A DNA stretch of 64,000 nt from Mimachlamys varia (lineage: Eukaryota; Mollusca; Bivalvia; Pectinida; Pectinidae). The stretch is taken from assembly GCA_947623455.1 (NCBI GenBank), contig OX392527.1, positions 51,628,401 to 51,692,400 on the forward strand, given 5' to 3'. The position numbers and the translations under genes are program-made. This document shows positions 24,131-34,925 of the stretch, piece after piece. Below the pieces are notes generated by a model. It had not been told where the DNA came from, ran no database searches, and saw only the letters and a list, made by a program, of their open reading frames with translations. Every line of letters starts with the position of its first letter. The stretch's first letter is position 1.

Positions 24131-24238
24131 GGCCAAAAGTGAGGTCGTGTCAAGGGAGACAATAGCATGGAGCTCTTGACACGGCCTCTTTTTTGGCCTT
24201 TAGTTCAGCGTTTGACCCTGTGAGGAAGACTATGGGGT
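24092..24238. repeat. Foldback at the inner breakpoint of the large inverted repeat
   Basis: CCATAGTCTTCCTCACAGGG at the left end is mirrored by CCCTGTGAGGAAGACTATGG at the right end. Inner arms (ACTAAAGGCC/GGCCTTTAGT and CGTGTCAAG/CTTGACACG) continue the stem. It consists of two SINE family B heads face to face. The right arm of the large inverted duplication begins three bases later. Confidence 0.75.
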
Positions 24239-24240
24239 CA

Positions 24241-24410
24241 GATTTACATTGCGGGTGTCGTCGATTAAGCAGAAGACGATTACTCTTCCGGAACACCTGG
24301 TATTACTCTCTTGTTTTTTTACCAGGGTCTCCATGTAAATCTTTCGATACCTTTGTTCATAGTTTGCCTCTATTTTTATCAACTGAATTCGACTTTCCTG
24401 CTGAAGAAAT
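24241..24410 (-). repeat. Dispersed repeat family D, copy 5
   Basis: A reverse-complement copy with TTACTCTTCCGGAACACCTG and CAGGGTCTCCATGTAAATC. It is the arm partner of the copy at 11,938 and is cut at its outer end, exactly at the arm breakpoint. Confidence 0.65.
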
Positions 24411-24677
24411 GTGATCGAAGAATATATCTATGGTAGATTGTACACACACCATGTTGATGAATTGTACCAATAAGCAGGTATCGGCGCGCAGTCATCATTT
24501 GCTAATTGATCGTATTAACCCGGATGTGCCCTAGTATTTTTCAAATAAGCACTTGATCGGCGTTCATATGCTGGGTACTTGGAAAATACATTTTTGATAA
24601 CAGTTTCACCTGCTCTTTCCCCTGTTATATATTAAAACTTTTCTAGAGCAAAATAGAAACTAGGTTTGTTTTGCTCG

Positions 24678-24900
24678 ATGCACCTTAAACATCTATTTTT
24701 CTTTCCCATTTCCAAATATCCGAGTAACGCCTCCATCAGTACTTTTAGTACTTTGATTTGTTCTATACAATATATTCACATTTTTAATAAGTGTTACGTT
24801 TTCCACCCCGTTGTGTATTTCTGTCCAATATGTTGTGATGGTCACTTTATGGGAGAAATACAGAAACAGAGTGAGTTACATAAGCTCGTGTCCAGTATCA
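24678..24900 (+). other. Possible exon remnant, right-arm partner of 11,361-11,603
   Basis: The frame keeps PISKYPSNASISTFSTLI and CPICCDGHFMGEIQKQSELH. The sequence after SELHKL lacks the splice donor present in the left arm, so this copy is the less likely to be functional. Confidence 0.2.
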
Positions 24901-25378
24901 TGGAATTTGAAAGAAGTTGACAAACAATTGAATACAAATATTCAGTTCATTTAATGTTGAAACATGGATGTTGTAATTTACGAAAGAATGTGACAATCAG
25001 TACCGCCATGTTAACACTATTGACTGTATTGATTTATAGGGGGACATTTGATAAATCAGAATATCAATGTAGTTCAGTAGGCACGACCCTTTCGCAATTA
25101 ACCGCTAGATTTCCTTAAAACTTTAATTTGTTGATTATGCTACCAGTTAGAGATGATTTTGTGAGAATCTAAGCATTCCAGTGACTGGTTTCATTTTTGG
25201 TTACAAAAACATTGCAAAAAAAATAAAAATTAATTTCTTCTCCAAATTTAATGTGTTGGTATTTTTTTCTTGTGAATTTTCTTGAAAATCTCAAACATAA
25301 AATAAAATAAAACAAAAAGGATAAAAAGCTTCCCCAAAAATACTTCATTCAGAAAAATGGACAAAATGATACTAGGCC

Positions 25379-25544
25379 TGTGTTAGTATTATGGGACTTG
25401 TGTAAGTCTAGGTTCGTTTGATGACCCGTTGTTGCGTTTGCGCAGTACTATGTATGTACCGGATGTAAGACGACATGGGGAGTTCAATAAATGGATTCAG
25501 CCAGAGCACTTGTCCAGTGATGATTTAGATTGAATATCACAACA
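25379..25544 (+). repeat. 5' LTR of a Ty3-type retrotransposon
   Basis: A 166-bp LTR starting TGTGTTAGTATT and ending ATCACAACA, so it has TG..CA ends. AATAAA at about 25,488 could serve as poly(A) signal. It is flanked outside by the 5-bp target repeat AGGCC (25,374-25,378). By eye it is identical to the 3' LTR. A primer-binding-site candidate (TGGTGTCAGATTGAGG) starts directly after it at 25,545. Confidence 0.95.
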
Positions 25545-25614
25545 TGGTGTCAGATTGAGGCAAGTGCAGTTACTTCCTGGTAGTAAATAGGAACTACAAC
25601 ATCGATTTGTCCAG

Positions 25615-28600
25615 ATGGCAAAGTTCCAGGCCCCAGAGAAGTTCGATTTCAGCCGACCAAGCGGATGGAATGATTGGCGAACGAGATTTGCTCGCTACCG
25701 CACCGCAACAAAACTTCATAAGGATGAGGACGTTGTACAGATAAGTGCATTAATTTACGCAATGAGCAGTCAGGCAGAACATGTTTTTAAAACTTTAGTG
25801 TTCAATGTGGCCGGCGATGAAGATAAATATGACAAGGTCATTGAAAAGTTCGACAACTATTTCATTCCCAAACGAAATATAATCCACGAGAGGGCGCGGT
25901 TCCACCAGCGGAGTCAGGCCCCCGGCGAGTCTGTTGAGGGATTCGTGAGAGCATTATATGAAATAGCGGAACATTGCGATTTTACATCACAAGATGAGTT
26001 CATCAGAGATAGAGTAGTCATAGGAATTTCGGACAGACATATCTCAGAAAAACTACAAATGAAAGCTGATCTAACATTAGAAGGAGCTATTCAAACGGCA
26101 AGGCAGGCCGAGTTGGTGAAAACACAGATTAAGGACCAAGGAGGACAAAAACAACACGTGGAAGAGGTGAGAAAAGGGAGACAATTCAAAAAGAAAAACA
26201 ACCCAACTACACAACATCAAGCACAAGGTCAGTCATACAATAAACAGTCTCGCAGTGAAAAGGGTGCATGTTCACGGTGTGCTCGCAGCCACGGACAGGA
26301 AAAATGTCCAGCTATAGGGAGGCGCTGTAGATCTTGTAATAAGATGGATCACTTCGCGTGCTGCTGTCGGTCGAAAAAGGATATAAAGGAAGTGACGGAG
26401 CGGGAGGAATTCTTTCTCGGAGCAATAACCTCATGCTATGGTTATGAAAAGGCGTGGGAGGTGACACTGAAGGTAGGAAACACACCCGTAACATTCAAGA
26501 TTGATACTGGGGCGGACACTACTGTTATCTCTCGGGAGACATATAACCAACTTAACCAACGTCCAGCTTTGAGTCCAGTCAGTTCTATACTTCAAGGTCC
26601 AGGAGGAGGAGTCCTTCCATCAGAAGGTAAATTTGACTGTCAAGTTAAGTACAAGGGGAGACAATTCAAATTACCTATATGTGTGATCGGTGGAGCCAGC
26701 TCCAGCAACCTGCTAGGAAGGAGTGCTGCACACCAAATGGGACTGGTAGTGAGAGTTGATGCAGTTACCGACGATTTATTTGGACCAACCGGACTACTGT
26801 CGTGTGAACCAGTCAAAATAACATTAAAGGATCACGCAGTTCCATATTGCATTAGTGCTTCAAGGCGGGTGCCATTCCCACTACTCGAAAAGGTGAAAAC
26901 CGAGCTCAGTCGAATGGAACAGGATGGCATCATAGAAAACGTGACAGAGCCAACAGACTGGTGCGCTCCCATGGTTCCTGTGGTGAAAAAGACCGGGAAA
27001 ATTAGGATTTGTGTGGACCTTAAACGGTTAAATGAAGCTGTAAAGAGGGAACACTTCATGCTACCAACCCTGGATGATATAGCACCAAAGCTAGTGGGCG
27101 AGAAGGTATTCTCCAAGTTAGATGCCAGTAGCGGGTTTTATCAGATACCCCTGGATGTAAATAGCAGCAGGCTCACTACATTCATCACCCCATTTGGACG
27201 CTTCGCCTTTCGCAGGGTTCCGTTCGGAATAACCTCAGCCCCTGAAATATTTCAGCGCAAGATGTCAGAGCTGTTGACTGGTCTGGAAGGAGTCGAGGCT
27301 ATTATAGATGACACCTTGATCTATGGAAAGTCTAAGGAGGAACATGACGAGCGTCTTGCCAAAGTCCTAGACAGGATTCGAGCATCAGGCCTTAAACTTA
27401 ACAAGGATAAGTGCGAGTTTGGGAAGTCCAAACTCGAGTACTTTGGCCATGTCGTTGGTGGGGACGGTATAAGTGTCAACCCAGAGCGTGTTGCAGCAAT
27501 CAAAGGACTAGAAGCACCTAAAGATGTAACTGAGCTACGAAGGGTCATAGGCATGATCAATTACCTTGGAAGATTCATTCCGGATTTGTCTACCATCATG
27601 CGACCCATGACAGATCTCCTGAAATCTGACATTGTTTGGCAATGGATGCCAAGACAACAGCAGGCATTTGACAGGGTAAAAGGAATGTTGACCAACACCC
27701 CTACTTTGGCATTTTACTCTCCAAGTAAACCAACCATAGTCAGTGCCGACGCAAGTAGCTACGGTCTGGGAGGGGCCATGTTTCAGATGGACGGAGACGA
27801 GATTAAACCGGTGGCTTACTGTTCTCGCACCTTGTCACCAGCAGAGTCAAGGTACGCACAGATCGAAAAAGAGTGCCTCGCATCGGTCTGGGCATGCGAA
27901 AAGTTTGAACGATATTTGGTCGGACTTGAATCTTTTAAACTTCTCACAGATCACAAGCCCTTAGTTCCTCTCATCAACACACAGGATCTTGACCGGATGC
28001 CCCTGAGGTGTCAGAGGCTACTCATGCGTTTGAGGAGATTTACTCCAATCGCTGAACACGTACCTGGGAAACTGCTCGTTGTTCCAGATACCCTATCGAG
28101 GAGCCCCCTCAAGCTAAAGGAGGTCCCGATTGACGAGGATGTGGAGGTGTTCGTGGACTCCGTGGAGTCCATCAGGCCTATATCAGATAGGAAATTGGCT
28201 AGGATTCGACAAGCTTCGTTGGAAGATCCTCACCTTCAGAAAGCCCTATGTCTCACAAAGACAGGGTGGCCGGATCGAGAAACCTCCCTAGAGGAGATGG
28301 ATGGTTACTTTGCAGTACGTAACGAACTGTCAGTCTCGGATGATTTACTGCTCTACCGACAAAGGATTGTGATACCGAGTACATTACGTGAGGAAACCCT
28401 GGATACACTCCATGAAGGGCACCTAGGTATAGCCAAGTGCCGCGAGCGTGCAGCTACATGTGTGTGGTGTCCAAACATAGGAAAGGATCTCAAGGAAATA
28501 GTGGAAAGCTGTAGTTTCTGTCAGGAGCACAGACCAACACAGAGGAAGGAACCCCTAAAGGTTACCCCTCTACCGGCACGACCTTGGCAAAAGATCTCAG

Positions 28601-29595
28601 CAGATCTTTGTGACTTCAAGAATGACAGTTATTTAGTGGTTATTGACTACTATTCGAGGTACCTAGAAATTGCCCATCTCTCTAATATAACCAGTGGTCA
28701 GGTTATAGGAAAGTTGAAGAACATCTTTGCTCGTTTCGGAGTTCCCGAAGAGTTGGTCTCCGACAATGGGACACAATTCGCGTCACAAGAATTCAACGAA
28801 TTCGCAGAGAAGTACAACTTCATACAAACTTTCACTAGTCCGCACTACCCTCAGGCAAATGGGCAGGCGGAGAGCGGAGTAAAGATTGCTAAACGCATAC
28901 TCGCTCAACATGACATATTCCTAGCACTTATGGCTTATCGAGCCACGCCTATCGCGTCAACAGGAGCTAGCCCAAGTCAGCTGATTATGGGTCGACAGAT
29001 AAGGACAACCGTACCGGTCGCGCCCAAGACGCTTAACCCGAAGTGGCCGAGCAAGAAGTCGGTGCAGCAGCGTGACCACAGTTATAAGGAACGATACAAA
29101 TCACAGTATGATCGTCACAATGCAGTGCGCTCACTTCCTGAGTTGGAACCTGGAGACACTGTTAGACTCAAACTCGACAAACAAAAACTCTGGAGTTCGG
29201 AAGGACGAGTGGAGAGAGTCGATCACAAGAGACGGTCGTATCAGGTCAGAACACCCCGAGGTGTATATTGGAGAAATCGTAGACATTTGCAGTTGACAGA
29301 ACGCAAGACCCAGTCTAGTGACAATTCTGACTTAACAGGAATCATTAGAGAGCCTGTGTTCACAGACACACCGATTACTCAAAAGGTGTCGGACAATGTA
29401 GTTCTCGAGAACGTCCCACCTGGGAATGTGACAGATAGTCCGCCACTTGGGAAAAGTCAGAACAGTGATGAGTCTCGCCAAGACTCTGATCGCGTACAGG
29501 ATGCAAATCTAACGCGTAGTGACACTACAACTATTACCACGCGTGTAGGCAGACGTGTAGTAAAGCCAAAGCACTTTGATGACTTTGTTGAGTGA
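25615..29595 (+). CDS. Gag-Pol polyprotein of the Ty3-type element
   Basis: A single frame of 1,326 residues. Gag occupies about 1-215 and is followed by two CCHC knuckles at about 219-252 (CSRCARSHGQEKC and CRSCNKMDHFACC). The protease motif is FKIDTGADTTVIS near 296. Reverse transcriptase spans about 410-620, with CVDLKRLNE near 466 and the catalytic IIDD at 563-566. RNase H shows SADASSYGLGG near 709 and LLTDHKPL further on. Integrase has HEGH near 933 with CSFC near 966, then the catalytic acids in SADLCDF (~996), SDNGTQF (~1049) and GQAESGV (~1085). All catalytic residues are present and no frameshift separates Gag from Pol. It encodes what the element needs to copy and insert itself, so it may be active. 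Confidence 0.95.
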   Translation: MAKFQAPEKFDFSRPSGWNDWRTRFARYRTATKLHKDEDVVQISALIYAMSSQAEHVFKTLVFNVAGDEDKYDKVIEKFDNYFIPKRNIIHERARFHQRSQAPGESVEGFVRALYEIAEHCDFTSQDEFIRDRVVIGISDRHISEKLQMKADLTLEGAIQTARQAELVKTQIKDQGGQKQHVEEVRKGRQFKKKNNPTTQHQAQGQSYNKQSRSEKGACSRCARSHGQEKCPAIGRRCRSCNKMDHFACCCRSKKDIKEVTEREEFFLGAITSCYGYEKAWEVTLKVGNTPVTFKIDTGADTTVISRETYNQLNQRPALSPVSSILQGPGGGVLPSEGKFDCQVKYKGRQFKLPICVIGGASSSNLLGRSAAHQMGLVVRVDAVTDDLFGPTGLLSCEPVKITLKDHAVPYCISASRRVPFPLLEKVKTELSRMEQDGIIENVTEPTDWCAPMVPVVKKTGKIRICVDLKRLNEAVKREHFMLPTLDDIAPKLVGEKVFSKLDASSGFYQIPLDVNSSRLTTFITPFGRFAFRRVPFGITSAPEIFQRKMSELLTGLEGVEAIIDDTLIYGKSKEEHDERLAKVLDRIRASGLKLNKDKCEFGKSKLEYFGHVVGGDGISVNPERVAAIKGLEAPKDVTELRRVIGMINYLGRFIPDLSTIMRPMTDLLKSDIVWQWMPRQQQAFDRVKGMLTNTPTLAFYSPSKPTIVSADASSYGLGGAMFQMDGDEIKPVAYCSRTLSPAESRYAQIEKECLASVWACEKFERYLVGLESFKLLTDHKPLVPLINTQDLDRMPLRCQRLLMRLRRFTPIAEHVPGKLLVVPDTLSRSPLKLKEVPIDEDVEVFVDSVESIRPISDRKLARIRQASLEDPHLQKALCLTKTGWPDRETSLEEMDGYFAVRNELSVSDDLLLYRQRIVIPSTLREETLDTLHEGHLGIAKCRERAATCVWCPNIGKDLKEIVESCSFCQEHRPTQRKEPLKVTPLPARPWQKISADLCDFKNDSYLVVIDYYSRYLEIAHLSNITSGQVIGKLKNIFARFGVPEELVSDNGTQFASQEFNEFAEKYNFIQTFTSPHYPQANGQAESGVKIAKRILAQHDIFLALMAYRATPIASTGASPSQLIMGRQIRTTVPVAPKTLNPKWPSKKSVQQRDHSYKERYKSQYDRHNAVRSLPELEPGDTVRLKLDKQKLWSSEGRVERVDHKRRSYQVRTPRGVYWRNRRHLQLTERKTQSSDNSDLTGIIREPVFTDTPITQKVSDNVVLENVPPGNVTDSPPLGKSQNSDESRQDSDRVQDANLTRSDTTTITTRVGRRVVKPKHFDDFVE

Positions 29596-29789
29596 CTTTA
29601 ATTTGTTCAGTTATTGAATAGCTATGATATATCCATCAGTGAGTCAGTTCTAATTTTATAACAATCTAGGCAAGGTATTATGGACATGGTTCTTCTCCTT
29701 ATGGACATGGCTAAATGTTTACTTGTTAAGATCCACATGGATTGAGTTAAATGAAAAGTGTTATTGTTTGCATGTTACAAGTTTCACTT

Positions 29790-29801
29790 AAGGGGGAGAT
29801 G
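29790..29801 (+). other. Polypurine tract of the Ty3-type element
   Basis: AAGGGGGAGATG lies directly before the 3' LTR, the expected priming site for plus-strand DNA synthesis. Confidence 0.8.
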
Positions 29802-29965
29802 TGTTAGTATTATGGGACTTGTGTAAGTCTAGGTTCGTTTGATGACCCGTTGTTGCGTTTGCGCAGTACTATGTATGTACCGGATGTAAGACGACATGGG
29901 GAGTTCAATAAATGGATTCAGCCAGAGCACTTGTCCAGTGATGATTTAGATTGAATATCACAACA
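29800..29965 (+). repeat. 3' LTR of the Ty3-type retrotransposon
   Basis: Same 166-bp sequence as the 5' LTR, from TGTGTTAG to CACAACA, followed by the target repeat AGGCC (29,966-29,970). Confidence 0.95.
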
Positions 29966-29970
29966 AGGCC

Positions 29971-31320
29971 TATCTTCCGTTTCTGTACTGTTGTATTCAC
30001 TGTCAGTGTCCGACCATGTGTCGATATCGTGTACATCTATTTTTTTCGTTGTTTTGCAAAAGGAGTGGTCGTGACAATACTTCTTTTCTTCGTAATCTTG
30101 ACTTGAAGACATGAACCGTCCCCTCTCATCTCGGCTCGCGATTGTTGATATCGCGACCTATTTTTCTATCCTAATTGCGCAAAAGAGCTCTCTCTCTCTC
30201 TCTCTGAAGCACAAATTCAATACCCCGTATTCCAATACCGGGTAGATAAATAACAGGCTACGTCACCACAAAACGAGAATCAAAACCTGTGTATTACGTA
30301 ATGTCGAGCATTCTTAATAAAAGACTTATCCTTAGCTCGAGTTGCATCCCTTAGATCGCGCGCTGTAATGGCTTCGTTATAGTAACTTTATGTTGATGAT
30401 AATTCACCGCACGCATTCTGGAAGCAATGGGAAACAAACCTCCAACTGCTAGTTATATAGTGAGACCTACCTCAAGTACCCAAAATATCGGTATAAGCAA
30501 GTGATAACATTAGTCTTGAATACCTACCCATCTTTTCTGGGATATTGATGACATCATTGACAAGTGATTATACAGTCTTTACTGTTCACGGACGGTATGG
30601 ACTGCACTGGCCGGCTTTTATGCTCTCCGCCGGGGTGGCATCAGCCAATCAGCATTGAGCAATTACGTCACTTTTGAAGTCCGCCAAAGTGTAAACAAAT
30701 GCGAAATTCTCTCCTGGAATTTTGCGGAATAAACATATTCTGATATTTTAGAATGTACAAAACAATAACACATTGCTGTATGAAGCAAGCTATAAAAATG
30801 TACGAAGGATCTATAAGTATACGTTTATTATATAGAGTCGTAAGATATAAACCTGAAGTCGTGTTTGAAGTTGAAGAATCTCGCCATTTTGAACGGCATA
30901 TTCGAGCTTCAGTCGTAGCTGATTGAAAAACATTGGATATTTCTCCCAAAATACGTATATGTATATAAATATTATATTAATAATTCCATTTATTGGTGAT
31001 GAATTTTTCTTCTCTCTTTTTACATTTTAAATGAATTTTTAATGAATGACTCTTGTTGGATTAGTGATTATTTTTATTTACTATTTGTCAAATCCCTTAC
31101 CGACAGCTCATTTTAATATCTTTCTTGTTTAATTGTTTTCTTGTTAAATTACTGCTCTAGAAAACGAGCGAGCTTATGCCATTGTGTGGCAACCGTCGTC
31201 CAGCATTAATCTTTTACTTTGAACTTATATTTGGCAAGCTGTCATGGATAAGTTTCAAGGTCATAGGGGCCGAATGTCTTTAAACATTCAATTAACTTTT
31301 TCTCAATAACTGTGAATGAA
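29971..31320. other. Right-arm-specific unique sequence with weak exon candidates
   Basis: This 1.35 kb (with 25,190-25,378 on the other side of the Ty3 element) has no partner in the left arm. On the minus strand a frame from 30,112 reads MSSSQDYEEKKYCHDHSF and an acidic SDTDSEYNSTETED stretch, and is interrupted by the Ty3 insertion. Another minus-strand frame near 30,915-30,835 reads MFFNQLRLKLEYAVQNGEIL then QLQTRLQ before a possible donor (CAG then GTTTAT), with a heptad-like pattern. Both could be exons of an unrecognised gene. A (CT)n run lies at 30,188-30,206. Confidence 0.25.
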
Positions 31321-31329
31321 TGGAGAAAA

Positions 31330-32510
31330 AATTATCATGATATCCCTATCTGAAAGACAAAAAAGTATTATGGCATCTCTATATGAGGGATATATGTATC
31401 ACGATACCTCTCTCTGAAAGAAACATGTATTAATGTATCCCTGTATGAAGAATGTAAGATCACGATATCCTTATCTGGGGGATACATGTATCAAGATACC
31501 CTTATCTTAATGATACATTTTTACGATATCTCTATCTAAGGGATACATCATCAAGATATCTCTATCTGAGGGATACATTATAACGATATCTCTATCTGAG
31601 GGATACATTAGCACGACATCTCTATCTGAGGGATACATCATCAACACATCTCTATCTGAGGGATACATTATCACGAAATCTCTATATGAAGGATTCATGT
31701 ATCAATATATCTCTATCTGAGGGATACATTACCACGATATCTCTATCTGAGGGATACATCATCAACACATCTCTATCTGAGGGATACATTATCACGATAT
31801 ATCTATCTGAGGGATACATGTATCACGATATCTCTATCTGAGAGATACAAGTATCAAAATATCTCTATCTGTGGAATACATCATCACGATGTTTCTATCA
31901 CGAAATCTCTATATGAAGGATTCATGTATCATGATATCTCTATCTGAGGGACAAATTATCAAGATATCTCTATCTGAGGGATACATTATCACGACATCTC
32001 TATCTGAGGGATACATCATCACGATATCTCTATCTGAGGGATACATTATCACCACATCTCTATCTGAGGGATACATTACCACGATATCTCTATCTGAGGG
32101 ATACATCATCACGACATCTCTATCTGAGGGATACATTATCACGAAATCTCTATATGAAGGATTCATGTATCACGATATCTCTATCTGAGGGATACATTAC
32201 CACGATATCTCTATCTGAGGGATACATCATCAACACATCTCTATCTGAGGGATACATTATCACGAAATCTCTATATGAAGGATTCATGTATCACGATATC
32301 TCTATCTGAGGGATACATTACCACGATATCTCTATCTGAGGGATACATCATCAACACATCTCTATCTGAGGGATACATTATCACGATATCTCTATCTGAG
32401 GGATACATCATCACGATATCTTTATCTGTGGAATACATCATCACGATATCTCTATCTGAGGGATACATGTATCAAGATATTTCTATCTGAGGAATCACGA
32501 TATCCTATAT
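31330..32510. repeat. 30-bp minisatellite array, right arm
   Basis: More than 30 copies of a 30-bp unit (TATCTCTATCTGAGGGATAC, then ATTATCACGA). TATCTGAGGG recurs at 32,061 and 32,091. Thirty bases is ten codons, so artefactual frames of SLSEGYIIT and PSDRDIVMMY type run through it on both strands. The unit is clearly related to the neighbouring 31-bp unit. Some blocks repeat as a higher-order unit around ATGAAGGATTCATGTATC. Confidence 0.9.
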
Positions 32511-32661
32511 AATTAATTTTTCGCTGTTTTTTATGTGATACGCTGCTATCTGATTTGTAATGTTTTTCTTTCCATTCTCTATGCAAAATATGGATATTTC
32601 TACATAAACAAATATCACCACAATTTAACACACGTAGTGGGTACGGTACCTTAGAAGGCGT

Positions 32662-32850
32662 TTGGAAATTGTCATTTGTTGGACTGCTGCCATATTTTTC
32701 ATTCCATTTCTGTACATTTCCGTTTGGAAAGTGATTACCCCGCCCATGAAGTTGAAACAGATTTTGAAAAATGGCGTGACTAGCCTGTCTATGAAGTTAC
32801 TTCATGCGTTCTTACGCGTACATATGTGTAGTAATTTGTGCGAAATATAA
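32662..32850 (+). other. Short ORF, right-arm partner of 10,480-10,668
   Basis: This 62-codon frame begins identically to its left-arm partner over 26 residues and then diverges more. No promoter, intron or homologue is recognised, so it may be only shared non-coding sequence. Confidence 0.2.
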
Positions 32851-32929
32851 TCCGTCGTTTTAGCGTCTATTTACAATTTTTATGCTCCGCTTTTTTTTTT
32901 ATTTTAAACGTATTTAGAAAATAAATTAT

Positions 32930-33072
32930 AAAAAGATTGTTAGTTTCATGCAGGTATGAAAGAAAAACCGAATTTCAAACTTATCATGAAGCTCTACGCG
33001 CATTTATTCAGTTTGCAATTCGGTTTTTCTTTCATAATTACATGGAACTAAAAATATTCCTATCAAAGCTTA
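32930..33072. mobile_element. Palindromic MITE, second family, right-arm copy
   Basis: The arms GTTAGTTTCATGCAGGTATG and the complementary stretch ending AAAAATATTCCTATCAAAGC form a foldback. A GAATTTCAAAC/GTTTGCAATTC pair lies inside. It corresponds to 10,254-10,403. Confidence 0.65.
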
Positions 33073-33084
33073 AATGATGTATAC

Positions 33085-34290
33085 ACGTGTCACAATATTC
33101 CTTTATGAGGGAAACATGTATTAAGATATTCCTATTAGATAGACCTGTATCACGATATTACTGTATGAGGGAAACATGTATCACGATATTACTGTATGAG
33201 GGAGACATCTATCACGATATTGCTGTATAAGGGAAACTTTTATCACGATATTACTGTATGAGGGAGACATTTATCACGATATTACTGTATGAGGGAAACA
33301 TGTATCACGATATTACTGTATGAGGAAAACATGTATCACGATATTACTGTATCGGGGAAACATGTATCACGATATTACTGTATGAGGGAGACATTTATCA
33401 CGATATTACTGTATGAGGGAGACATTTATCACGATATTACTGTATGAGGGAAACTTTTATCACGATATTACTGTATGAAGGAGACATTTATCACGATATT
33501 ACTGTATGAGGGAAACATGTGTCATGATATTACTGTATGAGGGAAAGATGTATCACGATATTACTGTATGAGGGAAAGATGTATCACGATATTACTGTAT
33601 GAGGGAGACATTTATCACCATATTACTGTATGAGGGAGACATTTATCACGATATTACTGTATTAGGGAAACATTTATCAAGATATTACTGTATGAGGGAA
33701 ACATGTATCACGATATTACTGTATGAGGGAAACTTTTATCACGATATTACTGTATGAAGGGAGACATTTATCACGATATTACTGTATGAGGGAAACATGT
33801 ATCACGATATTACTGTATGAGGGAAACATGTATCACGATAATACTGTATGAGGGAGACATTTATCACGATATTACTGTATGAGGGAAACATTTATCACGA
33901 TATTACTGTATGAGGGAAACATTTATCAAGATATAACTGTATGGGGGAAACATTTATCACGATATTACTGTATGGGGGAAACATTTATCACGATATTACT
34001 GTATGGGGGTGAACATTTATCACGATATTACTGTATGGGGGTGAACATTTATCACGATATTACGGTATGGGGGAAACATTTATCACGATATTACTGTATG
34101 GGGGGAAACATTTATCACGATATTACTGTATGAGGGAAACATTTATCACGATATTACTGTATGAGGGAAACATTTATCACGATATTACTGTATGAGGGAA
34201 ACATGTATCATTGTATCCTTATTTGAGAGATATATGTTTCACGATATTCCTATATGAGGGTAACATGTATCATGATATCCTTCCTATATC
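33085..34290. repeat. 31-bp minisatellite array, right arm
   Basis: About 38 copies of the 31-bp unit seen on the opposite strand (CGATATTACTGTATGAGGGA). CGATATTACTG recurs every 31 bases. A run near 33,930-34,090 shares a GTATGGGGG variant, which shows local homogenisation after the arms separated. Confidence 0.9.
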
Positions 34291-34512
34291 AGGTGCTAGA
34301 AATGCGTTTCTTGATTTTCCATTAAACGAAATAAAAAATAAGACTGTTTTATTAATCATTTATTGAATATATCTTCAATCATCGGCTACATGAAAGTAAC
34401 AAAAATATTATATTCCATACAGGATCTCACACGTTCACACATACTCTTATATATCAACAAAAACACGATATATAATATTTTCTTTGATAAGCAGACACTA
34501 TTAAATCGTGTA

Positions 34513-34646
34513 TACAGTCTAACCTCGTTATCTTGAACTCGCAAATCTGGAATGATCCGTTTTATTTGAAATATTGTGTCGGTAACGGCCAAAGCTTCGC
34601 ACTGAATAATTTTTAATTGTCCCGCCGACTTAGAAATTTGACTCTA
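34513..34646. mobile_element. Tc1/mariner- or pogo-like MITE with TA target, right-arm copy
   Basis: The ends read TACAGTCTAACCTCG and ATTTGACTCTA, with TA on each flank. It is a 134-bp partner of 8,849-8,993 and was present before the arms duplicated. Confidence 0.6.
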
Positions 34647-34727
34647 TACACTAAAAGTATGATAACAATAATAACTGAATAATAAAAAAGTAATGGAGGT
34701 AAGATAACTCGGTGTTAGATATTGGTA

Positions 34728-34885
34728 TATCATTGCTGTGAGGAAGGCTTTGGGTTGTGTCCCCTGGCAGGGAAATACCAGAGTCTCAAAATGTGGTAGT
34801 TACTACTCCCTACTTTACGCTAGGTCAGAATTATTGGAGTGGAACGACTGGTCTACCTGTCGTCATAATAATGTGACCGGGAGGA
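34728..34885 (+). mobile_element. SINE-like element (family B), right-arm copy
   Basis: It contains CTGTGAGGAAGG, CAGAGTCTCAAAATGTGGTA, GGAGTGGAACGACTGG and AATAATGTGACCGGG in order. It is the inverted partner of 8,600-8,750. Confidence 0.5.
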
Positions 34886-34925
34886 ATGATCTACTGTTAA
34901 CCCCTGTGTACAGTAATTTCCATGA

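Larger units (their letters stand above)
25379..29965 (+). mobile_element. Full-length Ty3/gypsy-type LTR retrotransposon, 4.6 kb
   Basis: The element has 166-bp LTRs, a primer-binding site, one uninterrupted Gag-Pol frame, a polypurine tract (AAGGGGGAGATG, 29,790-29,801) and 5-bp target duplications AGGCC at 25,374-25,378 and 29,966-29,970. LTR identity appears complete, so insertion is recent and certainly later than the duplication of the arms. There is no envelope gene. The gene order is protease, RT, RNase H, integrase, as in Ty3 elements. I would place it near the Mag/SURL-type lineage, which is inference. Confidence 0.95.

Noticed and set aside
24370..24420. Hammerhead-like CTGAAGAAATGTGATCGAAG
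   Set aside because: CTGAAGA and GAA are present, but GAA is followed by G, stem II hardly pairs, and no GUH cleavage site with stem I is found.
12770..34290. CRISPR array
   Set aside because: Units are directly adjacent without unique spacers, there are no cas genes, and the rest of the window is clearly eukaryotic.
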